Origin: Trebouxia sp. TZW2008 | Taxonomy: Eukaryota > Chlorophyta > Trebouxiophyceae > Trebouxiales > Trebouxiaceae | Assembly: GCA_002118135.1 (NCBI GenBank) | Contig: BDIU01000048.1 | Span: 186,001-250,000 of the forward strand | Direction of reading: 5' to 3' | Length of the DNA: 64,000 bases | Shown: positions 45,616-55,748 of the stretch, piece by piece | Numbering within the stretch: the stretch's first letter is position 1 | How the letters are laid out: each line of letters begins with the position of its first letter | Program-made: the position numbers and the translations under genes | Notes under the pieces: model-generated | Told to the model about the DNA's origin: nothing | The model's database searches: none | What the model saw: only the letters and a program-made list of their open reading frames with translations

Positions 45616-46390
45616 TCAACCTTGGGCAAGGGCTGAAGCAGAGACTTTCTCGGCATGAAAGGTTCTGAATCTGTCTTCATGCAGGATGATGCCCTTTGTC
45701 ATGACAACCTTCGCCTCTTGCAAGGCCTGTGTTTGGATGTTTTTGCGATCAATCGCTTTGTGCCAGAAATGCTCATAAGATCGACATAAAGGCTGGCATC
45801 TACAAGTCTGCTTTGGACTGATGACAGTTTGGCACACCTGCACAAGGTCAACAGAGAGACGTTTCTTGTGCCAGCTCAGCTTTCGATGAAAGAAGTCTGC
45901 ATTTCCACCTTTTACAAATCAAGAATACTATCGGTGCTTGCTTTGTCCCAGCTGTGTGTCCAGACCGCACGGGAAACTCCCCAGGCTCTCCACAAGACGC
46001 ACAAGCATGGCGTCTGCAAGGCAAATTGAATTTGCTGCTGAGAGAGACCTCACCAGCACAAGCAAGCAAGTTTGGAGCAAGAGAAACGCTGACCTGTACA
46101 ATGCCCTGAGAGGGAAATGATATTGCTTTGCAGCCTGCCCTCTAGGCTTGCGTGGCTGTGTCCAATGATTGCTCGTGCAGATGCTCTCAAAGTTCACTTC
46201 GCAAGCTTGAGCAAAGCGTTTAGAAACCTGAAGAAATTTGACTTTTGAGCCTAAGTGAGCAGCTTATTGCCCTGCCTTGTTGCTGTATGTGCCTGTAGTC
46301 ACTCACCAACGACAGTTTCAGCAGAATACCTGGCGTGAGGCTGGAGAAGATAGCAGGCAGCACTTCGTCGGGCAAGGAATCAAACGACAT
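45616..46390 (-). CDS. F-box protein
   Basis: Probable substrate adaptor of an SCF ubiquitin ligase. Exon 1 (46390-46307) encodes MSFDSLPDEVLPAIFSSLTP and then ILLKLSL; exon 2 (46227-46094) continues VSKRFAQACE, together a good F-box. A Cys-bearing block HACASCGEPGE lies near 46035-46000, then a GNADFFHRKLSWHKKRL exon ending about 45842 and a last exon about 45810-45616 with FWHKAIDRKN and a natural TGA. Phases between exons 2 and 4 were not fully resolved. The partner-binding region is unknown. Only about 150 bases separate its start from the divergent channel gene, so the two may share a promoter. Confidence 0.6.
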
Positions 46391-46537
46391 TTCGCCTGTA
46401 GTGCAAGCCCGCAGGGCATAGCAGAAGCCTTCGGAGCGAGCCTATAAAAGCGCATAGAAACGGTTCATCTTCTGATGGCCGATCTGGCATAGCCGAGATC
46501 CTGATGCGCTGTGATCGCCAGCAAGCGGCATTCGACG

Positions 46538-49500
46538 ATGGCTGAACTTCCCCTTCTAAATGGTCAGGATGCAAGCGGTGCCACCAGCCTCGAAGCGCAG
46601 TATTTGTCCGAGGAGCAACCCGACTTCGGTCAAGTCATCGCACACGATCCAGAAGGCGTTGTGGCGTATGTCGAGAAGAGAGGGGTCCAAGATCTTGGAA
46701 CTTTCAAAGTTCAGGTGCCTGCAGCTGCACACTTCGATTGCGGCCGAATGCACATTGCAGCGTCTATCTTTGCTCAGCTGATCGTCTGCGTGTACAGCAT
46801 AGGCTTTTTGGCTGATCTTGTGTCCGTACCGTCTCAATGTCCGCAGTCATAAGCTATCGTGACATTTTGACAGAGTTCTGGCTTACATGATGTAGCGTAG
46901 TCTGTCCGACAAACCCCCTCAAGCCAAACACAACTTTGATGTGCCTTCACAGGATGATACAGTACTGGAGCTGTTACAAGATGGAGCCATGTTCACGATT
47001 GGCAGTGACTCACAGTACCCTGACTGGGAGAGAATGTGGAAAAACGAGCTTTCAAAAGATGACAGCCAAAAGCCGAAAGGTCTTTGTGCCTCTGGCATCC
47101 ACGTCATGTGAGCTGTGTGCAAACAAATAGCAGCATCCAGTTGCTGTTGAGACGCATTGAAGTCTTCAAAGTAGCAGAATCAAAACCGCAAGTCAGACTG
47201 TCAGACAGTTCACGCTGAATTGGACATTGACTACTGCATCTAGTGTCTATGTGTAAGCTCATGCTACACTGCAACAAGCATGTTTCCTGGCTTACACAGC
47301 AACTGTGCCTGTGCGCCAATGGCTTTTAGCTTAGTATTATGCTGCTTGCTTGTGACTTTTGGCTTGTCACTTGCTATGCATGCAATCACTGCATTGGAAA
47401 ATGCCTCCTAAACTGCAATTGACAAAAGGAATGCTTGCAGGATGGACTGCCCACATTGAGGTGCAAGCTTCAGTGGTCACCCTGAGAAATGCTGCACACG
47501 CTGATGACTACGGCCTGCTCAACCCCATTTTGCACCGGTACATGAATGGAGCATGTTCCCTCAAGGTAAGACAGACAATCAGTCACAGCACCTAATGAGA
47601 GCACAGCATGTATGGAGGAAGCAGCCAACATTGCATCAGTATTGGCACAGCTACAGTAAATTATGCCCAGCTGTGGTGTCCCAGAGCTTTGCAGGCAGTG
47701 GCTTTGACACTTAGCTCTCCCCTCGCCCCAACATCCCCCACCTCCCTAAAACCAAACTTACAAGGAGCCCCAGCTACTCCTCAATTTCAGGTTGACAACA
47801 CAAAGAGGTTTTTGTTTTTGTTCTATTGAATACTGAGGTGCAACTCTTTGCAGGTATGGGGCCTGCAAGCTTTGCAGGCAGTTGTCAACTTCAAGTGAAA
47901 CACATAGGCAGGAACTTCCCTGTACTGCAATCTTGCCTGCTACCTGATTTGGCTTCCAATTGGTCTCAATAAGGCTTTAAGCCTTCATGTTGTTTTTGCA
48001 GGTATGGGGCCTGCGGACTGTGCAGGCTGTTGTCAACTTTCAATGAAACACCTGGGCGCAGATCTGCCTATACTATGAGCTTGCCTGCTACCTGCTTTGG
48101 CTGTTGGGCTGCACGCATTCACAATCATCTTTCAAGCCTTTCTGTTGTTTTGGCAGGTTTGGGGCCTGCAGGCGGTGCAGGCAGTTGTCAACTTCAAGTG
48201 GAATACCTGGCCCAAAACCTATCTATACTATGAGCTTGCCTGCCACCTGGTTTGGACATTGGGCTTCCAAGCATCCACCATCATGTTTCAAGCCTTCCTG
48301 TCGTTTTTGCAGGTTTGGGGCCTGCAGGCTGTGCAGGCAGTCGTCAATTTCAAATGGGACACATGGGCGCGAACCTACTTGTATTATGAGCTGGCCTGCT
48401 ACCTGGTTTGGCTGTTGGGCTTTCAAGTATTCACGATCATATTTCAGGTGTTCCTCTGCTCCCGTCATGCCTTCTTCTGCACGCTCCGTATGCCTGTAAT
48501 GCTTCTGTTGTGAAAGGCAGCATGCTTACTGTTTTGTCAGAACTGCACACCTCAATTCATTCTGACATATTCAATACGTGTAAGTGTACTTCTGAGTTTG
48601 CCACTGTAGAATGTACTTTTGAAGTCCAATCAGACATTGGCACAGCCTGCTCTAGATATTGTCGACTGCGTTTCCGACGAGCACTGGCGTGCAGGATGAA
48701 GACAGTCATTGGAGTATGTCACAGCTGCTGAAATCTGGCCCTGGCAGCGCCATTGAACCTCACACTCTGTCTGAACTTGGTCTGCACACGCCACTTTTTT
48801 GTTCACATCAGTCATACAAGCAACAGTATCTGAATGTTGACACAGACCTTGCTCTGTTAATAGAGCCCTCACCTTGAGAATTTTACTTGATCTCTTAGTC
48901 AAGTGTTAGCACGCAGGATGAAGACAGTCATGAGAGCCTGCCACAGCTGCTGAAGCACAATCTTGGCAGGGCTACAGTTGCTGCAGAGCTGCTGTGCCTG
49001 TGTGGCATGGCCCCCTTCTTGTACATTGAAGCAGGGACTTTTCTGGAGTACGGGTTTTATGGCTGGCAGTCAGTCTGGAACTTCATGGACGTTGTAGCCT
49101 ATGTCAATCAGGCGAGTAACTTGGACATTCTGCGTTGTCTTTTGACTGGCATGGTCCTCTTCTTGTACATTGAAGCAGGGACTTTTCTGGTACATGGATT
49201 TCACAACTGGCAGTCAGCCTGAAACTTCATGGACGTTGTGGCCTATGTCAATCAGGCAAGCAGAACAGGCTTCTGATGATGTGCTTGCCTATGTCACTCA
49301 GGCATGCAAAATGGAACTTCTGTGTTTGTCACCAATCTGGGACTTCATGGATGTTGCAGCATGCATTGATCAGGTTTGCTGAGCAGCATCTGCCCTGTGC
49401 TTCTGGCTGACAAGCAGGTCCAGCTCTTATCAGACAGGAATCAGTGATGCTGTGGATGATAACAGGTTGCGCACCATGTATGCGGTATACATTCAGGTGC

Positions 49501-52500
49501 AGACAACTTTGGCATGCCATGCTGGGATGTACTTGCTTTGTAACATATGTCCACAGGGCATACATGTCTATTCCATTACATATGTCCTTCAATATATCAG
49601 CATCATGTACTTGAGCCATGAAGATCTGAATTTCAAGATGCACCTCATATTGATTGACAATGGTCATAGTATACGTACAAGTGACATGAAGATTGCTATG
49701 CTTTTGTGCAAGCAGCATGTACTTCACTCCTGATGACACTGCTCTTATACGACAATCAGACATAACCTGTCCAGGCACTACCATTGTCATTCTTGGCCCC
49801 TAGCAGATAGCAGAAGAGTCACTCTTGATTGTTGTTTTTGCAGATTGTGATAGCAGTAATGCACCTGGGTCGGTATGCTGTTGGCGGTGAAACACTGTCT
49901 GTGTTGGTGTCCTTTCAGATCCTGCTACTTTGGATCAAGATACAATACTTTGCCAGGTGAGGCATGCAGGTTTTGTGCTTCACACATGACTGTTTGCGCC
50001 AAGTCAACACATGCTGCTGTGAGACGTCATTGAGTCAAACAGGTGCTCAAGTCTGGTGTGCAGATTTTGTGCTGGCCTTATCATAACACAAGTGTGACCA
50101 TCCAGCATAGGTTATGTTGCTGGCTGCTTTTGCAAACATGTTGCATTATGCATGGCTTGAAATTCACCACCAGCAAAGTATGCATGTACATGCATGCATC
50201 TAAGCTCTTGCATGCTGTCTGTGGAAAGTCAAGTGCTGTAGATGCAGACTTTGTTTGTGATCCTCTGTGCAGAGTATTGCAGCCTACAAAGAACCCTTTC
50301 ATGGACACTTTGAGGGCTGTCATTCAAGACGTCAAGTGGTTTCTGTTCCTGCTGATCCTGACAGTCTGGGGCTTCACATGTGCGTTTTACATCCTTTTCC
50401 GCAAAGATCAGCAGTATGAGGTATGTGTCAGGCTGGCGACTGGCATTTGCTGCAGCTGACGTACCAAATCTCTTTGGAGTTAGAATCTTGCATGAAGTCC
50501 CTAAAGTTCTTGACTAGGCATGTGTCTTTGAAAGATTGGGATTGCATGTCTGTTGATATTCACCTTTTCAGTGCACTCTTTTCAGCTGCATCCATACGGC
50601 AGCGATACAGGTTGTCTGCGTCTTGCATATGCTCATGAACCAATTGTTGATTTGCTTCTGAGGCAAGCGAGTCATGAGAAAAAGCATGCCTTGCCATTGC
50701 ACACACACTACCAGCATTGGCAGTTGCTGCATGTATCGTGACCGGCCACGTCTGTGCCCAATGCACAGCTGACACGATGATATGTGTGCTCTGCAGCAAT
50801 TCAGCAACATCCCACACGCCTTTGTGACCCTCTTTTCCACAATGCTGGGGCACAGACCTGGATTTGCTCTACAATGGCCAACTCCATGACTGGCACAACA
50901 CCAACATCATCAGATTTATGCGTATACACTGATTGGTGGTTGCCCTTGAAAATCAATGCCTACAGCAATTAGATGCTTATATCTCCCATTTACTCACTTG
51001 AGATGATGTATTTGCCCTGCAGCAATTCAGCAACATCCTACACGCCTTTGTGACCCTATTTTCCATCATGCTGGGGGGTACAGACTTGGATCTATTCTAC
51101 AACAGCCACAACCCCATCATTGGCATCATCCTGCTGCTGCTCTTCGTCTTCACCATGTCCATGGTGCTCCTAAACTGCCTCATTGCCATCATGAGCGACG
51201 CCTGCTCCAGGGTGAGTTCTGACCATGTACAGAAAATGCAGAAAGCTTGTTTGCAAAATTGATTGCAAGAAAAGCTTGCAAATCTTTGCTTTGCATGCAA
51301 GTGCTAAACCAAGCTGATTGACAGCTGTTCAGATATCAGAACAGCTGTGCTTCAACAGGATGTTTTGCATTTGTTGTTTGCATGCGTGCAGTTGCACACA
51401 GGCTTGTACATTGCCTCCTTGTGAACATAATGCTGTAAGTTGTGAGACTTGAGCTCAGGCTTGCAAGCATTTGATGTCCCTGCTATCGTTTTCTGTTGTT
51501 CTTGTGTTGCATCTGCCTGCAAGTGCCCAGTACAGTTTATCACCAATGAATTTATCACCAGTGAATGCTGCACAACCAAATGCACAATGCCCATCATGCC
51601 ACAAGATGCCAAGTGAATGTCATTGTGCAACCCTGTGCTAGGACACTCATGGTTTCACAGCACTGAGCAGCAATGTCAAGATGACAGTCGTGCTTCAGGT
51701 TGCTGAGAATGGGGACCTGAGGTTCACAGCCAGCAGAGCACAAATTATTGATGAGCTTGAAACAACTATTCCTGCCTGGCTGAGGCGCCGCAACCCCCAC
51801 TGGTATCCCAAGTTTGTGCACATCCTGACGGTGGGTGTTCCCCCACTACAACATGGCATTTGCCTTGCTCCAGTTAATGCTCAATTACGGCAACTGCTTT
51901 GTGCAGTGCAGTCAATATGCAGCAACTCTGCTGCTAGTTTCACCTGCACATATCATGGTGTAGGGTTATACTGGTTTTACACAAATATGCTGTTTGTGCT
52001 TCAACAGCACAGGAATGTGAAGCACGGCTGCAGCACTGCATACTGCCGACAACCATTCAGTCTGCCTTGTTTTGTATTGCCAATTACGCACACTATGGCA
52101 AGCACTACTTTGTTGTGCTTCTGTATAATTATAGCAAGGCACCCTGGTTCCAGGTGAGCATTAATGAGCATCCACATTAATGACTGCATCAATATGGCAG
52201 AGCTGCTCCAGCAATCACAGCACGTCTGTGACACATTATTGCACTGTGTAGATGGTACCAATTGGCTCATTGGTGGTTTTTGCTCAAGATGGCACAGCAG
52301 CAAGCGCAGCCAAGCCTGATCCCATACAGCTCTACAAAACCACCATTACAGAGCTACAACAGCAGATCCAGGCTATGGCCAAGACTGACACATGAACGCA
52401 TTGCGTAGGTGGTACCAAGCGGCTCACTGGCAGTCTTCACTCAAGATGATACAGCAGCAAGCGCTGCAGCTGCCAAACCAGATCCCATAGAGCATCTACA

Positions 52501-52729
52501 AGCCACCATTACAGAGCTACAACAGCAAATTCAGGCTATGGCCAAGACTCAGGAGGCCATGGCAAAGCTTCTTTTTGAGAAGCAGTCTGACACACAGGAG
52601 CAAAGAGACAATGTGCAGTCACAGTCTGATAGTGAAGCGAGCTCAGCAACAGCGCCCAGGAATGAAACTAATGAGGGCTCCAGCAAAAGTTGGTTGCCAT
52701 TGATGCCATCTATTCTGAGAAGCTCATAG
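46538..52729 (+). CDS. TRP-like cation channel with duplicated exons
   Basis: Membrane ion channel. Exons joined in phase: 46538-46714, 46953-47079, 47441-47565, 48313-48447 (or 48157-48447), 48917-49111, then after an unresolved gap 49844-49956, 50273-50420, 51023-51211, 51699-51830 and 52409-52729. A cytosolic N-part is followed by a pre-S1/S1 segment (VVNFKWDTWARTYLYYELACYLVWL), a segment with GWQSVWNFMDVVAY, an S4/S5-like exon, DVKWFLFLLILTVWGFTCA (S5), a pore FVTLFSIMLGGTDLD and S6 ending LLNCLIAIMSD as in TRP channels. The tail is a Gln-rich coiled coil (ITELQQQIQAMAKTQEAM). S2-S4 exons are incomplete. Nearly every membrane exon has extra copies next to it. Ion and gating are unknown. 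Confidence 0.72.
47670..48447. repeat. tandem array of the S1 exon, 5 copies
   Basis: Exon-plus-intron units start with TGGGGCCTGCAGGC or a variant, each after a CAG acceptor, at about 47669 (remnant), 47854, 48002, 48157 and 48313. Copies at 47854 and 48002 have TGA early. Those at 48157 and 48313 are fully open, 156 bases (52 codons) apart, and in one reading frame. Only the last ends in a clean CAG/GT donor. Confidence 0.88.
48698..49380. repeat. duplicated S2/S3-like exon
   Basis: A partial copy begins GATGAAGACAGTCAT at 48698. The intact exon begins with the same bases at 48917. Two later blocks (about 49140-49252 and 49305-49375) repeat its end (TGGCAGTCAG..TTCATGGA..GTTG). The second has TGA where the intact exon has TGG. 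Confidence 0.8.
50797..50890 (+). pseudogene. decayed pore-exon copy
   Basis: After a CTGCAG acceptor the sequence repeats the pore exon (QFSNIPHAFVTLFSTMLG) found 226 bases downstream. It then loses two bases in the selectivity region, shifts frame and stops within about 30 codons. Confidence 0.75.
52252..52395 (+). other. candidate alternative last exon of the channel
   Basis: A 48-codon open frame follows a GTAG acceptor and ends in TGA. It parallels the start of the main last exon (MVPIGSLVVFAQDGT versus VVPSGSLAVFTQDDT) and has the same phase, so splicing from 51830 to either exon gives a complete protein with a short or a long tail. Confidence 0.6.
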
Positions 52730-53456
52730 GCTCCTACAAGCTGTTTGTGTACTGTTGCAAGGAGCGGCAGCAAGATGGCAAGTTGCAGTTGACCAAATGT
52801 TCTGCAAAACTCAGCTGGTCTGAAAAGCCAGTTGTGTACAGTTGCAAAGAGTGGCAGCAAGAAGGGAAATTTGTTCTCTGCATACTGATGTCCAGATCAA
52901 GAGTCAAAGCGTGTATGATCTGCCTGCGCAGCTTGTTTGCAGTGAGCGTTATTGATAGTCTAGCCTAAGTGCTATGACCATGTGCTGATGTACATGCACA
53001 GATAAATTGTAGTCCTGCTTGTTGAGCTGCAGTGCTGCCAAATTTTCTCTGCAATGGTAAGTGTTGGGGTGTCTCAGATTATGGCATAGTGCTGGGTGTG
53101 CTTGAGCTGATATCTTGCAGATATCTTGAGCCTGTTATGTGTAGGATCAAGCATAAAGCAAACGATAATCAGTTCCCACAGCACAGTTCTCAGATTACGC
53201 AGCACAAAAGCTTGCGCTGCCATTAACATGCGCATGTGCATGCAACAAGAAGACCTGAGGTGTGTAACGGAGGACATGGCACACTATCTGGCTGGTTTGA
53301 GCAAGGCTTGCTCAAATGAGCCTCAGCAAGGTAGATTTGAAGGCGTCATGACCAAGGCAGATGCCTGGCAAGTCAGAATCCAGTCAACGCTTGCTTGCTC
53401 ATCAGCTGTCCATGCTGAGCATATCGACGTACTACTGTGCGCAGAAGCAGTTTCAT
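52730..53456. other. 3' flank of channel, promoter of AKR
   Basis: Contains a partial duplication (GTGTACTGTTGCAAGGAG near 52747 and GTGTACAGTTGCAAAGAG near 52836), consistent with the local pattern of tandem copying. No gene was seen. Confidence 0.5.
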
Positions 53457-55053
53457 ATGGCATTTGGACTGCAGGCAGCAGCTTTGCCACACCCGCCTGC
53501 GACACGCGCCGACCGGGTGTCTAGATCAGCTGTATTGAGGGCAAGTTTGCTTCTGTGCTTGGGACCACAAATCGCGGCCGCAAGCGCTCAGCCCAGCCGA
53601 GCGTCCTCCAGCATGGGATCAAGTGTCAAATTGCGCACGGGCGCTGCAATCCCTGCAGTAGGTCTAGGCGTATTTCTGGCAAGATCTGGCAAAGAGACCT
53701 ATAATGCAGTGTTGAGCAGCCTGAAAATCGGGTATCGGCACATCGACACAGCCAGAATGTATGGCAACGAGGCAGATGTAGGCAAAGCAGTCAAAGCGAG
53801 TGGGTTGAACAGAAATCAAGTGTTTATCACTAGCAAAATATATGATGTTGATTGGGGTTATGAGGCAGCTACGCGAGCTATTAGTAAAAGCCTAAAGGCT
53901 CTTGACATGCAATATATTGACCTGATGCTAATGCACCATCCTGGCGACCGGCAAGGCAGGAAAGAGACCTGGCAAGCACTTGAAGCAGCACATAAGCAGG
54001 TACACAGGACAATTTTGCAACAATTTCTTGCAGTCCTCAGTTTTTGCTAACTGCTGTGCACGCCATTTGCAGCCGGCTTATCTTGAGCATCACAAAATGG
54101 ACGTCTGATGTTTGACTGTTGGAAGTAAGACAAAACTATGTCATTTCAGTTCTTTCTTCTGATGTTCAGAAAGTGTGCTGCAGGGTTTCTGCAAAAGCAT
54201 AGGCGTCAGCAACTTTGGCATTGGCCATCTTGAACAGCTCTACAAACATGCCACAATTCCTCCTGCAGTGAATCAAATAGAGCTATCACCATTTTTGCAG
54301 CGCCAGGAACTTGTAGACTACTGCAGAAGCAAGGACATAGTCCTAGAGGTAGGCATTCATGATCATTTGCAAACCCCTGGTTGGCTGATTGGTCGACAGA
54401 TTAATGGATTGACTGACTGACTGATTGTTGAGTTGATTGTTTGATTGATTGAATGACTGACTAACTGACGGATTGGTTGATTGACTGATGATTACAGGCG
54501 TACTCCCCTCTTTGCAAAGCTACAAAGCTGTCACACCCAGTCATCAGGCAGGTGGCTGACAGGCATCAGAAGACACCAGCACAGGTTTGTTTCCTTGCAC
54601 TCCACATGCAGCAAAAGCACAAGACCATTAATGCTTTGCTCAGTCATAATGCGTATATCCACTTTCACTGATGATAAACAAAATGCGTCGTTCACTTGCA
54701 TTGTCCTCTTGCTTACGTTTCTGCAAAAGCTGACTGCATTGTCTGTCCCATGCATACTCTGTGTTGCAAGATTTTGTGCTGAGAACAGTTTTGCATTGGC
54801 ATCAAGGCATGTTCACGCTGCAATCAAGCCGTGAATGGGCAGGGTGTGGACTGCACCACATATGCAGGTCTTGATCAGGTGGAGTCTTCAGAAAGGTTTT
54901 GTGCCATTGCCAAAGTCTGTAAAGCCAGACAGACAAGCTACAAACTTTGATGTGTTTGAATTTGAGCTAGATCAGCAAGACATGGCAAGCTTAGACAAGC
55001 TAGAATGCTATGGAGTGACTGCATGGGACCCAGTCAGTCAAGATCCTGTTTAG
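53457..55053 (+). CDS. aldo-keto reductase
   Basis: NADPH-dependent carbonyl reductase of the AKR superfamily. Exons 53457-53999, 54184-54348, 54498-54584 and 54868-55053 join in phase 0, giving 326 residues. Family residues: IDTARMYGNEADVG (catalytic Asp and Tyr), the catalytic Lys in FITSKIYD, LMLMHHPG (His), SIGVSNFG, NQIELSPFLQ, AYSPL and the coenzyme-binding PLPKSVKPDR (KS-R pattern). About 50 residues precede MGSSVKLRTG; they are Ala/Leu/Arg-rich and could target a plastid or lumen, so the start at 53457 is preferred, but 53612 is possible. The substrate is unknown. Confidence 0.9.
54395..54490. repeat. GATT/GACT tetranucleotide array in AKR intron 2
   Basis: Imperfect TGAC and TGAT units fill the second half of the intron up to its acceptor. 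Confidence 0.85.
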
Positions 55054-55748
55054 CGTCAATTTTGTGTTGAGCGACAGTTCACCCCTGTGTCATGTAGAAT
55101 AGCATGTATGTACATTAATGTTTTTCCAAGAGTGTCAGAAGGTTTATGAGGCATTGCGCCATGGCACACTTGCAACACTGGCCTGTGTATTGTCAGCATA
55201 CTGCGAGTGCCATTGCTACTCTGCTGACGACTTTGTTTTTGTTGGAAACGCTGGACGTGAAAGTCTTTTGGCTTTTTGAGATGCAACGTAGCCTTGTGAC
55301 GGTTGTGTAGATACTTATGAATATACTCATAGATTCTATGTCATATGTCATAGAATCTATGAGTATATGTCATAGAATCTATGGTGTGCTGAAGGAACAC
55401 TGTGACACTCAAATTTCGTTATTGCCTGCCGAAGGTTCTATCCGTCACCTTCTTGTTGTGCACCATGTATGGTACTTGTTTCATCTATTTGCATTCATGC
55501 ATACAATAGCCGACTTCGCATTCATTTGCTGCTGTCTGCTTGTGGCTACATTCTGCAATCCGTTAATTTTCAGTTGCCAGTAAGACCTTGTGATGCATTG
55601 CATGCTGCTTGAGATCATTCTTCTTCTCCACTGAAGGTGCACGAAACGTTCTACAGTGTGCATCACCAGCGACAGCGTTCCGCAGGATTGGGCTTGTGCA
55701 AGCGCGTTTCGCTGTCCCAATTATTTCTTCAGCAATCAGCTCGTGAGT
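55054..55748. other. intergenic AKR/DDI1
   Basis: About 700 bases with no coding exon. It holds the hairpin element at 55318-55384. Confidence 0.5.
55318..55384. repeat. 20-bp-arm inverted repeat with an extra half arm
   Basis: ATATACTCATAGATTCTATG and its exact reverse complement are separated by 8 bases (TCATATGT). A further CATAGAATCTATG follows, so one arm occurs twice. It may be the relic of a small non-autonomous element. Confidence 0.85.

Noticed and set aside
45429..45680. 84-codon minus ORF beyond the F-box stop
   Set aside because: It overlaps the last F-box exon in another frame. The F-box frame has its own stop at 45616.
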